Shown here piece by piece: positions 23,560 through 32,566 of a DNA stretch of 64,000 bases. Every line of letters begins with the position of its first letter. Positions within the stretch are counted from its first letter, which is position 1. The translations under genes and the position numbers were made by a program. The notes beneath the pieces were generated by a model. It did no database searches and had not been told where the DNA came from. It was given only the letters and a program-made list of their open reading frames with translations. Source of the stretch: Parafrankia irregularis. GTDB lineage: Bacteria > Actinomycetota > Actinomycetes > Frankiales > Frankiaceae. The DNA is taken from assembly GCF_001536285.1 (NCBI RefSeq), contig NZ_FAOZ01000021.1, positions 91,509 to 155,508 on the forward strand. Direction: 5' to 3'.

Positions 23560-24395
23560 GAGCAGCAGCGCACCGGACCCGCAGCCACAGCAGGTCAGTC
23601 CGTTTACCGAACGTAAATAGTTCGACCGGAAGCACGGATCTTACCTCCCGGCCGACGTAAGAAGATGAAGGTATAGCCCCGGGCACGCTCCGCAGCAGGG
23701 TGCCCGCAACACGACGGCAGGGGGCGCGGTGCGGCCTTCCTCCCGGGACATCCGACAAACCGTAACAAGTCCTCAGGCGCCCCGGGGCAAAGGGATCCTG
23801 GAACCGGCCTTACAACAAGGTCCACAACAACGCTGACGTGAAGGTCGACAACGCCGACGTCACCCGGCCGACGCACCAGCCGGCACCCGCTGGCCGCGCT
23901 TCGCCGTTCTTGTCCAGGGTCCACGGACCCGCGGACCAGTACTGAAGGCCCGTGGACCAGCACTGAAGGGGCGGTACGGTACCGTTGCCGCGTCGCGCCC
24001 GCATGTTGACGATCGAGGACCGCTCCCAACCAGGCGACGACACGGTCACACGCGCGACCGAACACGCGAACTGAACACGTGAAAGACAGTGGGCCAGGAA
24101 ACACCGCGGACCAAATGGAAGCCGCCGCATCCCGACCCACCGAGTGACGGGCCACCGAGTGACGGGCCACCGCCATCCGCGCTCCTCACACCTCCGGTGG
24201 GCTACGTGAGCGCGGCGACCTTCCCACCCGGCACAGGACAGTCCTTCCCTGCACCGGGTGGGCTGGTCGGGGGCAGCGGACCTCCTCGCGCAGGGACGTC
24301 ACGCCAGGCGCAGGGGGCCCGCCGGGCCCGGCCGCGGACTGGTGAGCCATCCATCCCCGTGCCCGCCGGGCACTGACACGGGAGACGCGACAGCC
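23560..24395. other. Divergent region between the first GH26 gene and rfbF
   Basis: About 835 bases without a convincing gene. It contains a 15-bp tandem duplication (24137-24166, unit CCACCGAGTGACGGG plus a partial third copy) and an imperfect duplication GGACCAG(T/C)ACTGAAGG at about 23933-23968. The 23600-23670 part is AT-richer and probably holds the GH26 promoter. Confidence 0.45.
24137..24172. repeat. 15-bp tandem duplication upstream of rfbF
   Basis: Two perfect copies of CCACCGAGTGACGGG are followed by the first six bases of a third. They stand about 225 bases upstream of the chosen rfbF start in the non-coding divergent region. Confidence 0.55.
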
Positions 24396-25241
24396 TTGAC
24401 GACCGACACGACCCGACCCGCCGCCGCGGCCGACTCCGCGGGCCTCGACCCACGTGACATTCCTGTCGTCATCCTCTGCGGCGGCATGGGCACCCGGTTG
24501 CGTGAAGCCAGCGAGAAGCTTCCCAAGCCCCTCGTCGACATCGGCGGGAAGCCGGTGCTGTGGCACATCATGAAGACGTACGAACACTACGGATTCCGCA
24601 AGTTCGTACTGTGCCTCGGCTACAAGAGCGACCTGATCAAGAACTACTTCCTGGCCTATCGCCAGCAGGTCGCGGACTTCACGCTGAAGCTCTCCGACGA
24701 TCACACACCGCAGTTCCACAACACCGCCGGCGACGAGGACTGGGAGGTCACCTTCGCCGAGACCGGGCTGCTGACCGGGACGGGTGCCCGGCTGCGGCGG
24801 GTGGCCCAGTACCTGACCGCCCCCCGCTTCATGATCACCTATGGTGACGGGGTCGGCGCCATCAACGTGGCCGACGTCCTCGCCGACCACGTCCGCTCCG
24901 GCCGGATCGGCACCGTGACCGGCGTACGGCCCTCCAGCCGTTACGGCGAGCTCGTCACCGAGGGCAACGCGGTGACCCAGTTCGCCGAGAAGCCCCCGGC
25001 GACCGGGTGGGTCAGCGGCGGTTACTTCGTCTTCGAGCGCGAGTTCGTCGACAAGTACCTCGACGACGACCCGTCCACCATGCTCGAGCGCCACCCGCTG
25101 CAGCAGCTCGCCCGCGACAACCAGCTCACCCTGCACACCCACGAGGGCTTCTGGATGGGCATGGACACCTTCCGCGACTGGACCGAGCTCAACCAGCTGT
25201 GGGACGCGGGCGCCGCGCCGTGGCGGGTCTGGGCCGACTGA
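24396..25241 (+). CDS. rfbF: Glucose-1-phosphate cytidylyltransferase-like nucleotidyltransferase
   Basis: The 281-residue product matches RfbF along its length: ILCGGMGTRLREASEKLPKPLVDIGGKPVLWHI (nucleotide-binding loop and Lys), YGDGVGAINV (metal-binding Asp), and SGGYFVFEREF, SxxxMERxPL-type and WMGMDTFRDW segments. RfbF makes CDP-glucose from CTP and glucose-1-phosphate, the entry to CDP-deoxysugars. No CDP-glucose 4,6-dehydratase was found next to it. The TTG at 24396 is preferred, with GGGAG upstream. A longer in-frame extension to 24258 has no family similarity. It heads the plus-strand sugar-nucleotide set continuing to 29261. Confidence 0.82.
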   Translation: MTTDTTRPAAAADSAGLDPRDIPVVILCGGMGTRLREASEKLPKPLVDIGGKPVLWHIMKTYEHYGFRKFVLCLGYKSDLIKNYFLAYRQQVADFTLKLSDDHTPQFHNTAGDEDWEVTFAETGLLTGTGARLRRVAQYLTAPRFMITYGDGVGAINVADVLADHVRSGRIGTVTGVRPSSRYGELVTEGNAVTQFAEKPPATGWVSGGYFVFEREFVDKYLDDDPSTMLERHPLQQLARDNQLTLHTHEGFWMGMDTFRDWTELNQLWDAGAAPWRVWAD

Positions 25242-25335
25242 GCCGGCCGAGCCCATTGAGCCGGCTCAGCCCACCGATCGATCAGAAGCCGGACGCCGAA
25301 GGAACCGGACACCGAAGGAAGCGGGCAGCGAAGCC

Positions 25336-26718
25336 ATGAGCACCACCGAGAGCGACGTGGTGGGCCACCGCCTGTACGACCTCGTCGCAGCCCTGATGCC
25401 ACCGATGCGCTCGATCACCGGCAACGGGGTCCGGGCGACGCTGGACCTGGTGCGGGCGGCACTGCCGGCCCAGGTCCCGCTCACCGTGCACGAGGTACCG
25501 ACAGGCACGCCCGTCCTCGACTGGACGATCCCGCGGGAGTGGAACGTCGCGGGTGCCCGGCTCATCGGGCCGGACGGCCGGGTCGTCCTGGACGCCGCCG
25601 ACAACCCCCTGCACCTGCTCGGCTACAGCATCCCGATGCGGGCCAGGATGCCCCTGGCCGAGCTGCGCCACCACCTCTACTCGATGCCGGACCGGCCGGA
25701 CTGGGTCCCCTACCGGACCTCGTACTACAACGACGCCTGGGGGTTCTGCCTCACCGACCGCCAGCTGGCGGCGCTGCCCGACGGCGAGTACCAGGTGGAG
25801 ATCGACACCTCGCTCACCGAGGGCTCGCTGACCTACGGCGAGATCGTCCTGCCGGGCACCAGTGACGAGGAGTTCCTCGTCACCACGCACCTGTGCCACC
25901 CCGCGATGGCCAACGACAACTCGTCCGGCATCGCGGTGGCGATCGAGCTGGCCGCCGCGCTGGCCGCCCGGACACGCCGGTACACCTACCGGCTGCTGTT
26001 CATCCCGGGGACGATCGGTTCCATCACCTGGCTGGCCCTCAACCCGGGCGTGATCGGGCGGATCCGGCACGGCCTGGTACTCACCGGCCTGGGCGACCGC
26101 GGTGCTCCGACCTACAAGCGCAGCCGGCGCGGCGACGCGATCATCGACCGGGCCACGGCACGCGCGCTCGCCGAGACGGGACGTCCGCACCGGATCGTGG
26201 ACTTCTCCCCGTACGGGTATGACGAGCGCCAGTTCTGCTCGCCGGGCTTCGACCTGCCGGTCGGCCGGTTCGGTCGCAGCCAGCACGGCGAGTACCCGGA
26301 GTACCACACCTCGGCCGACAACCTCGAGTTCGTGACGCCGGAGTCGCTGGCCGACTCGTTCTCGATCCTGCGGCGCACGATCGAGATCTGCGAGGCCGAC
26401 CGGGTCTGGCGCAACACCTCCCCCTACGGCGAGCCGCAGCTCGGCCGGCGTGGGCTCTACCGCTCGATCGGCGCGACGATGAACCGCGCGTCGATCGAGA
26501 TGGGGCTGCTGTGGGTGCTCAACCTGGCCGACGGCACCCGCGGCCTGCTCGACATCGCCGAGCGCGCCGACCTTCCCTTCGACGCGGTCGCGAACGCGGC
26601 GGACGCACTGGCCGGCGTGGGCCTGCTGGTCGAGGAGCCGTCGGTGGCAGGGGCGTCCGCGTCCCTGGCAGCGGCATCCCTGGCGGGGGCGTCCGCGGCC
26701 TCGGTCGTGATCGGTTGA
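25336..26718 (+). CDS. DUF4910 protein (M28-like aminopeptidase fold)
   Basis: A 460-residue protein. The centre has an aminopeptidase-like metal site pattern: THLCHPAMANDNSSGIAVAIELAAAL (His and Asp), followed later by EYHTSADNLEFV (His). A winged-helix-like C-terminal domain follows (about 370-440), and an Ala/Ser-rich tail ends the protein. DUF4910 proteins recur in O-antigen and glycan clusters beside rfbF, C-methyltransferase and epimerase genes, as I recall. Their reaction is not established, and a deacylase or amidase acting on a sugar intermediate is one possibility. It lies 94 bases after rfbF and two bases before the IspD-like gene. Confidence 0.8.
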   Translation: MSTTESDVVGHRLYDLVAALMPPMRSITGNGVRATLDLVRAALPAQVPLTVHEVPTGTPVLDWTIPREWNVAGARLIGPDGRVVLDAADNPLHLLGYSIPMRARMPLAELRHHLYSMPDRPDWVPYRTSYYNDAWGFCLTDRQLAALPDGEYQVEIDTSLTEGSLTYGEIVLPGTSDEEFLVTTHLCHPAMANDNSSGIAVAIELAAALAARTRRYTYRLLFIPGTIGSITWLALNPGVIGRIRHGLVLTGLGDRGAPTYKRSRRGDAIIDRATARALAETGRPHRIVDFSPYGYDERQFCSPGFDLPVGRFGRSQHGEYPEYHTSADNLEFVTPESLADSFSILRRTIEICEADRVWRNTSPYGEPQLGRRGLYRSIGATMNRASIEMGLLWVLNLADGTRGLLDIAERADLPFDAVANAADALAGVGLLVEEPSVAGASASLAAASLAGASAASVVIG

Positions 26719-26720
26719 GC

Positions 26721-27488
26721 ATGGACGTCGTCACCCCGACCACGGGACGGGCCGGGTCAGCGGATCCGTCCGGGCCAGCCTGGGCGATCGTGCTGGCGGC
26801 CGGCGGCGGCACCCGTTTCGGTGGCCCGAAGCAGTTCGCCGACCTCGGTGGCCGGCCACTCGTCGCCCACCCGGTGCGCGCCGCCGGCCTCGCCTGTGAC
26901 GGAGTCGTCGTCGTGCTTCCCCAGCACCTGCTGGAGCGATGGACACCGCCGGCCGGTGTCCTGGCGGTGCCAGGCGGCGCGATGCGCGCCGACTCGGTGC
27001 GGGCGGGGCTGGCGGCCGTCCCCGCCGACGCCGAGGTCATCGTGGTGACGGACGCCGCGCACCCGCTCGCCACCCCGGCGCTGTACCGCGCGGTGGTCGC
27101 GGCAGTGCGCGCCGGCGCCGACGGCGCGGTCCCCGGGCTGCCGCTGACGGAGGTCGTCAAGGAGGTCGTCCCGCAGGTCGGGGCGGGCGGCCGAACGGAC
27201 CTGGTCGCGGGCGCCTCGCTGCCGCGGGAGACCCACCGGCTGGTGCAGACGCCGCACGCGTTCCGGGCGTCGGCGCTGCGGGCGGTGCACGCCGACGCGA
27301 CCGAGGCCGTCGAGGACTCGGCCATGGTCGCCGACGCCGGCGGCCGGATCGTCGTCCTAGACGGCGAGCCGGCCAACATCCACGTCACCACGCCGGAAGA
27401 GCTCGACCTCGCCCGGCTCCTTCTCAAACACGTCCAGGACGAGGGAGAACCAGATGAGCACAGTGCTGCTCGACTCAGCGCTGTCTGA
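26721..27488 (+). CDS. IspD/TarI-like cytidylyltransferase
   Basis: A 255-residue protein with the family's CTP-binding block IVLAAGGGTRFGGPKQFADLGGRPLV (Arg and Lys of the active site) and TPHAFRASALR and VEDSAMVADAGGRIVVLDGEPANIHVTTPEEL near the C-terminus. The usual HDAxRP motif reads TDAAHP, so one conserved His and one Arg are replaced. In a glycan cluster a CDP-polyol (TarI/Bcs1-type) role is as likely as the isoprenoid IspD role. ATG 26721 follows the DUF4910 stop by two bases, and its 3' end overlaps the next gene by 35 bases. Confidence 0.75.
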   Translation: MDVVTPTTGRAGSADPSGPAWAIVLAAGGGTRFGGPKQFADLGGRPLVAHPVRAAGLACDGVVVVLPQHLLERWTPPAGVLAVPGGAMRADSVRAGLAAVPADAEVIVVTDAAHPLATPALYRAVVAAVRAGADGAVPGLPLTEVVKEVVPQVGAGGRTDLVAGASLPRETHRLVQTPHAFRASALRAVHADATEAVEDSAMVADAGGRIVVLDGEPANIHVTTPEELDLARLLLKHVQDEGEPDEHSAARLSAV

Positions 27489-28380
27489 CGACGACCGGCG
27501 GGCCAAGCTCTACGAGGGCGAGCTCTTCGTCTACTCGCCGCGGCCCAGCACCACCGCGTTCGTCGAGTTCACCAGGGAGCTCATCCGGGACGCGTTCGGC
27601 GACCTGGATCCCGAGACCGCGCAGCACCACATGCCGGTCGAGGAGTACGCCGCCCTGCTCGCCGAGCTGAAGCCGCGGTTCATCCACCACCCGACCTGCA
27701 AGGAGCTCATTCCGGCGATGCTCGCCGAGCTGGGCTGCGACATCTCCAGGACCTACTTCGACGTCCCGCGGCTGCGGACGTCGACGAGTGACGACTACCT
27801 CACCTCGGGTATCGCCTACGCGTTCCACCCGCACCGCGACACCTGGTACTCGGCGCCGTTCTGCCAGCTCAACTGGTGGATGCCGATCTTCGACATCGTG
27901 CCCGAGAACGGGCTGGCCTTCCACCCCCGCTACTTCGGCCAGGCCGTGAAGAACGGTTCGCGCACCTACAACTACTACGAGTGGAACAAGACGAACCGCG
28001 CGTCGGCCGCCAAGCACATCAAGTCCGACACCCGGGTGCAGCCCAAGCCCGAGGAGGAGGTCGAGATCTTCCCGCAGACAAGGGTGATCGCGCCTCCCGG
28101 CGGCATGCTCGTCTTCTCCGGCAACCAGCTGCATTCCTCGGTGCCGAACACCTCCGGCCGCACCCGGTTCAGCATCGACTTCCGCACGGTCCATTTCGAC
28201 GATGTCGTGAACCACGTGGGCGCGCCCAACGTCGACTCGGAATGCACCGGCACGACGATGCGCGACTACCTGCGCGGCACCGACCTGAGCCGCATCCCCG
28301 AGGACCTCTGCCTCAGCTACGACGAGGCTCCGCCGCTGCCGGACGCCATCCTCGTCTACGACCACCAGACGGCCTCGTGA
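27454..28380 (+). CDS. Fe(II)/2-oxoglutarate dioxygenase, PhyH-like
   Basis: A 308-residue protein of the phytanoyl-CoA dioxygenase-like fold. HPHRDTWYSAPFCQLNWWMP holds the HxD iron ligands, and SGNQLHSSVPNTSGRTRFSIDFRTV supplies the distal His and the 2-oxoglutarate-binding Arg. Enzymes of this type hydroxylate or otherwise oxidise small molecules. Here the substrate is probably a sugar or polyol intermediate of the surrounding cluster, which is inference. GAGGGAG sits just upstream of ATG 27454. The start overlaps the IspD-like gene by 35 bases, and the stop overlaps the SDR start (GTGA), indicating tight coupling. Confidence 0.78.
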   Translation: MSTVLLDSALSDDDRRAKLYEGELFVYSPRPSTTAFVEFTRELIRDAFGDLDPETAQHHMPVEEYAALLAELKPRFIHHPTCKELIPAMLAELGCDISRTYFDVPRLRTSTSDDYLTSGIAYAFHPHRDTWYSAPFCQLNWWMPIFDIVPENGLAFHPRYFGQAVKNGSRTYNYYEWNKTNRASAAKHIKSDTRVQPKPEEEVEIFPQTRVIAPPGGMLVFSGNQLHSSVPNTSGRTRFSIDFRTVHFDDVVNHVGAPNVDSECTGTTMRDYLRGTDLSRIPEDLCLSYDEAPPLPDAILVYDHQTAS

Positions 28381-29261
28381 GCGGCGACGCAGCGCCGAAC
28401 TCGTCGCGCGAGCCTGCACCGTCCGCGTCACCGTCGGTGGAGCCCGATCCGGCTCCGGCGCTCACGGCCGTCGCCACCGGACCGCTGGCCGGCCGGGTGG
28501 CGGTGGTCACGGGCGCGTCGAGCGGCATCGGCCGTGCGGTCGCCGCGCGGCTTGCCGGTGACGGCGCGACCGTGCTGGCGCTGGGCCGGGACCAGGCCCG
28601 TCTCGACGCCCTCGGCAAGGAGGCCGCGGCGCTTCCCTCCAGCGGATCGCTGGTGCCCGTCCGCCTCGACCTGACCGACACCGCCGCGGTGGAGCGGTTC
28701 GCCGCGGACACCGTCGTCCGGTACGGCCACGTTCACCTGCTCGTCCACAGCGCCGGCGGCTACCTCAACTCGCGGGTCGAGGACGCCTCCGTCGACGACT
28801 TCGACGCGCAGTACGCCGCGAACGTCCGTGGGCCGTTCGTCCTGACGCAGCGGTTGCTCCCCGCGCTGCGCGCCGCGGCCACCATCGACGGCGACGGCGC
28901 CGCCGACAGCGACGGTGCCGCGCCCGCTGGTGCGGACGTGGTGGTCATGAACTCGTCGCAGGGTGTCCGCGCGGGTGCCGGGACCAGCCAGTTCGCGGCG
29001 ACGCAGCACGCGATGCGCGCCGTCGCGGACAGCCTGCGCCAGGAGATCAACTCCGACGGCGTCCGGGTCGTGACCATCCACCTGGGCCGGACGGCGACCC
29101 CCCGCCAGGAGGCGATCTTCGAGCGGGAGGGGCGCAGCTACCGCCCCGAGCTGCTGATCCAGGCCGAGGACGTCGCCGACCTCGTCACCTACCTGGTGCA
29201 GCTCCCCCGCACCGCCGAGGTCACCGAGCTGCATCTGCGGCCCGCGCTGAAGAGCTACTAG
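28377..29261 (+). CDS. SDR-fold protein lacking catalytic Tyr and Lys
   Basis: A 294-residue protein: an Ala/Pro/Ser-rich N-terminus (about 1-35), then a classical short-chain dehydrogenase fold with TGASSGIG (cofactor binding), HSAGG, and MNSSQG (catalytic Ser region). Where classical SDRs have Tyr-x-x-x-Lys, this protein has Phe (codon 28992-28994) and Gln (29004-29006) in FAATQHAMRAVADSL. It may therefore bind NAD(P) without standard oxidoreductase chemistry, or use other residues. The GTG start overlaps the dioxygenase stop. A short Asp/Gly/Ala insertion is near residue 165. Last gene of the rfbF-to-SDR run. Confidence 0.8.
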   Translation: MSGDAAPNSSREPAPSASPSVEPDPAPALTAVATGPLAGRVAVVTGASSGIGRAVAARLAGDGATVLALGRDQARLDALGKEAAALPSSGSLVPVRLDLTDTAAVERFAADTVVRYGHVHLLVHSAGGYLNSRVEDASVDDFDAQYAANVRGPFVLTQRLLPALRAAATIDGDGAADSDGAAPAGADVVVMNSSQGVRAGAGTSQFAATQHAMRAVADSLRQEINSDGVRVVTIHLGRTATPRQEAIFEREGRSYRPELLIQAEDVADLVTYLVQLPRTAEVTELHLRPALKSY

Positions 29262-29309
29262 CGAGAGCTACTAGCGCAGAGCCACCAGCGCCTGGCGCTG
29301 CGGGCGGCA

Positions 29310-29349
29310 CCACCGGTACCGGCTCAGGATCCGCTGCCGGTACCGGTGG
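29310..29349. terminator. Bidirectional hairpin between SDR and second GH26 gene
   Basis: Perfect 14-bp arms CCACCGGTACCGGC (29310-29323) and its reverse complement (29336-29349) enclose a 12-base loop containing the GH26 stop codon. Two convergent genes end here, so a two-way terminator is likely. No T-run is present, as is usual in actinobacteria. Confidence 0.6.
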
Positions 29350-30457
29350 CGGCCACCTTCGGGCCGCCGAAGAGCTCGAGATAGCGCTTGGCGCTGTTCG
29401 GGTTCGTCGCCGGGTTGTGCAGGGACGAGGCGACGTTCTCCTCCTCGGACGGCGACGCGCTGTAGTAGGCCTCGTAGGCGAGGATGTCCTGGTTGGCGAC
29501 GAAGAACTCGTACATCTTCTCGATGTAGAACGGGTTGTCGGCACCGCCACCGGCGCTGGCACGGCGGTCCAGGCCCCACTCCGGGACGGCGAGGCGCTTG
29601 CCGTGTTCACGCGCGAACTTCGCCACGGTGCACACGCCCGACGCCCGGCTGCACTGCTCGTTGAAGATCTTCTGGCTGAGCGAGGCCGGCGAGCTGTCGT
29701 AGGCATCGATGCCGATGATGTCGACGACGTCATCGCCTGGGTAGGCCTCCCACACGTTGTCGCCGTTCTCCATCGTGTCGCGATGCGCGGTCATGTCCCA
29801 TTCGATCTGCACCTGCGGGGCGATCGAGCGGATCGCGGCGGCGGCGCGGGTGAAACAGACCTTCCAGGTGCCGGTGTCCTTGGGAAGCCAGGGGTCGAAC
29901 CAGTCGCCGTTGAACTCCCAGCCGAGCCGGACGATCGCGTCCGGCCTTCCGTTGCGGACCAGGGTGGTGCCGAAGTCACGCCAGTGGCTGTCGTAGGCGC
30001 CCGACGCGCAGGCCGCCTCACTGCTCCCCTTCGCCAGCAGCGGCTGGGCGATCGACAGCTGCCCCGGATAGGCCTCGGGGCGGAAGTCGGACATCGGCCA
30101 GTCCGCCTGAGTGATCGTCTGCCAGTTCGTCCGGGCGGTGAAGACGACGGCGACGTCGGTGGCACGACCGACCCAGGCCTCCCAGGACGCGAGGTCGTTC
30201 GGCGGGTTGGCGTTGGCGCCCGATACCCAGCTCACGCCGGTGGTGGTGGGGTGGGTCGCGGGAACATCCTCGTCGCCACCGGTGAAGACGATGACAGCCA
30301 CGGCCAGCAGGACCACGGCAAGGGCCGCACTGGCCGCACCGAGCAGGAGCAGCCTGCGTTGCCGGCGCTGCCGCTGCGGGGTCGCACCGGTGTCCGGCGG
30401 CACGACCGACCACGCGGACCGCTCCGCGCCAGGCCGTCTGGAACCCCCGCCTTCCAT
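29324..30457 (-). CDS. Membrane-anchored GH26 glycoside hydrolase (second copy)
   Basis: A 377-residue type II membrane protein: about 34 cytosolic residues, a membrane segment (about 35-59), then a GH26-like domain to the C-terminus. VRLGWEFNGDWF and LAVPEWGLDRR carry the two catalytic glutamates. PGDDVVDIIGIDAYD and YIEKMYEFF align with the same blocks of the first GH26 protein, so the two are paralogues, but this one lacks the long charged extension. GGAGGTGG upstream supports ATG 30457. It converges with the SDR gene and diverges from the Wzy-like gene. Confidence 0.83.
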   Translation of the reverse strand: MEGGGSRRPGAERSAWSVVPPDTGATPQRQRRQRRLLLLGAASAALAVVLLAVAVIVFTGGDEDVPATHPTTTGVSWVSGANANPPNDLASWEAWVGRATDVAVVFTARTNWQTITQADWPMSDFRPEAYPGQLSIAQPLLAKGSSEAACASGAYDSHWRDFGTTLVRNGRPDAIVRLGWEFNGDWFDPWLPKDTGTWKVCFTRAAAAIRSIAPQVQIEWDMTAHRDTMENGDNVWEAYPGDDVVDIIGIDAYDSSPASLSQKIFNEQCSRASGVCTVAKFAREHGKRLAVPEWGLDRRASAGGGADNPFYIEKMYEFFVANQDILAYEAYYSASPSEEENVASSLHNPATNPNSAKRYLELFGGPKVAATGTGSGS

Positions 30458-30891
30458 GCCCCCACCTCCATTGCCGGCGCACGACGACGCCCGAAGATCA
30501 TTTGATGTGCACGCCGGCACCAACGCGACCGCCTAAACGGAGCACCGGGGACGGACGGTTCCCGCGAGCGGCGGCAGTCAGCTGCGCGACACACCTGGGG
30601 ACAAGATCCCCCGCCTTCTCACCTCTCCCGATCATCACGACACGTACTACTGGTATTACCTGTCGCAACAATGACGCCACGTGAGGTTTGCTAACCATAC
30701 CTGGTCGCGCGGGGACCGCGGCGGCCGCCACGAGGCCGCATTTCGCCCACCGCTAGACTGTCGCTCCGGGCCGACGCCGGTCACCCGCAGCGGCGACGCG
30801 GCCGTCAACCCACTGCCCCGACGGGTCGATCGGGCGGGTCGCCAGCCAGCCGAAGCGATGCGAGCGATACGCGGCACGGCGCAGGCCAGAC
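30458..30891. other. Divergent region between second GH26 and Wzy-like genes
   Basis: About 430 bases that must hold both promoters. The portion 30600-30700 is AT-richer (TACTACTGGTATTACC is visible) and is the likeliest promoter zone. No small gene, operator or riboswitch was recognised. Confidence 0.4.
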
Positions 30892-32280
30892 ATGCCGACG
30901 CGGCAGAAACGGGGGCGGAAACAGGTGGTCACCACCACCCTCACCACGAGGATTCCACGCTCCTGGGTGATCCCCACCGCCGAGGTGACCGCCGAGGATC
31001 CACGCAACGCACGGATCCTCAAGACACTGACGATCCTGCTCTGCGCGAATATCTTCCTGCAGCGGATCGCCATCCCGGTCGCCGGCGCCCAGCTTCAGCT
31101 CATCCTGCCGATCACCATCGTCGGCGTCATCGTGATGATGAGCCACGGCGACATCCAGGTGAACGTCGGCCGCGTGCGCGCCTATCTGCTGGCGATGACC
31201 GCCTGCTGCGCGGCCGCGCTGGTCTCGTTCCTGCGCGAGCTGGACGACAGCGCGATCACCTCGCTCATTCTTCTGTTCGCCACGTATGTGCCCCTGTGCT
31301 TCGGCCTCGCGCCGAGCGACGCCAGGTCGATCTTTCCCCGGGTGCTCGACCGGTTCGTGACGCTGACGACGATCCTGGCCGGTATCGCGATCTTCCAGTT
31401 CGCCATCCAGCTCGTCGGCTGGCAGTACACGGACGTCCTCAAGCAGGTCGTCCCCGACAACTTCCGGATGCACGGGTTCAACACCAGCTATCCGGTGCAG
31501 TACGGGTCGAGCCTCTACAAGTCGAACGCCTTCATCTGCCTCGAGCCGTCGTTCTGCTCGCAGTTCCTGGCGTTCGGCCTCGTCGTCTGCGTGCTCCGTT
31601 CCGGCAGCTGGTGGCGCTACGTCCTTTACGTGCTGGCCCTGCTCTCGACGGTCTCCGGAACCGGCGTCGTCCTGCTGGCCGTCGCCCTGGTGCTGCTCTC
31701 GGTGCACAAGGGCGCCCGGTTCGCGACCACGGCCTTCGTCGGCGTCGCCATCGTTGTGACGATCCTCAGCTTCACCCCGGCGGCGAGCATCTTCGCCGAA
31801 CGAGCGACCGAGACCTCCTCGAACAACTCCAGCGGAAGCCTGCGGTTCGTCCAGCCCTACACCAGGACCTGGGATGCGCTGGACAAGGATCCCGTCACTG
31901 TCCTCTTCGGTTCCGGCCCCGGATTCGCCGACCGCGACGCGATCGAGTTCTTCCTCCGGACCAGCCTGCCGCTGAACTACGCGCTGCTGCCCAAGCTCGT
32001 CCTGGAGTACGGCGTGATCGGGACCGTCGCCTTCCTGGCCTTCGTCCTGTCCATGTTCGTGCGTGGCTCGCCGTCGTTCGTCCTCTCCGGATCGGTCATC
32101 GTCTTCTACAGCGTGCTGTCGGGTGGTCTCCTCAGCCCCGTTGTGACCACGCTGGGCATGCTCCTCGTGTCCTGGTTCACCACGACGCCCGAGGACGAAC
32201 GCTGGAACCGTCCACGAGTCACGGCCCAGATCGATCCCGCCTTCGCCGCCCCACTCGCTCCGGCCCAGCACAGCGTCTAG
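30892..32280 (+). CDS. O-antigen ligase / Wzy-like polymerase
   Basis: A 462-residue integral membrane protein with about ten to twelve hydrophobic segments and a large periplasmic-type loop at about 200-230 (QYTDVLKQVVPDNFRMHGFN) and 300-350, where FGSGPGF resembles the Wzy_C signature. Such proteins polymerise or ligate lipid-linked glycan repeats at the outer face of the membrane. Sequence cannot separate polymerase from ligase. ATG 30892 was chosen. A GTG at about 30928 would remove a basic N-terminal stretch. It converges with the Wzz-like gene across a repeat-rich 830-base region. Confidence 0.78.
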   Translation: MPTRQKRGRKQVVTTTLTTRIPRSWVIPTAEVTAEDPRNARILKTLTILLCANIFLQRIAIPVAGAQLQLILPITIVGVIVMMSHGDIQVNVGRVRAYLLAMTACCAAALVSFLRELDDSAITSLILLFATYVPLCFGLAPSDARSIFPRVLDRFVTLTTILAGIAIFQFAIQLVGWQYTDVLKQVVPDNFRMHGFNTSYPVQYGSSLYKSNAFICLEPSFCSQFLAFGLVVCVLRSGSWWRYVLYVLALLSTVSGTGVVLLAVALVLLSVHKGARFATTAFVGVAIVVTILSFTPAASIFAERATETSSNNSSGSLRFVQPYTRTWDALDKDPVTVLFGSGPGFADRDAIEFFLRTSLPLNYALLPKLVLEYGVIGTVAFLAFVLSMFVRGSPSFVLSGSVIVFYSVLSGGLLSPVVTTLGMLLVSWFTTTPEDERWNRPRVTAQIDPAFAAPLAPAQHSV

Positions 32281-32473
32281 AAACGGGCGCCAGGCCGCCA
32301 CGCGACTGGAGACGCCCTGCTGTCCGCTGTCCGCTGTCCGCGGCAGAGCCCCTGTTCTTCACAGCCACCCCTGGGCGTGACTGTGGCTCCTGCCGGGCAT
32401 GGCTGCGGCTCCTGCCGGTCCGTGTCCGCCTGCCGCCCGGATCCCTGCCGCCCACCAAAGATCCGCACCGCCA

Positions 32474-32512
32474 GACGGCAGGACGGCAGGACGGCAGGAC
32501 GGCAGGACGGCA
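32474..32512. repeat. 8-bp tandem repeat (GACGGCAG)
   Basis: Four perfect copies of GACGGCAG and a partial fifth lie in the non-coding interval after the Wzy-like gene. The copy number is likely to vary between strains. Confidence 0.7.
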
Positions 32513-32566
32513 CCAGCAATCCACATCAAAAGGCATAAAAGGGGCGCCGAGCGCCCTGGCAATCCG

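Noticed and set aside
22833..23660. Plus-strand frames opposite the GH26 N-terminal extension
   Set aside because: The extension itself is low complexity, but it is continuous with a membrane segment and GH26 domain on the minus strand; the plus frames have no support.
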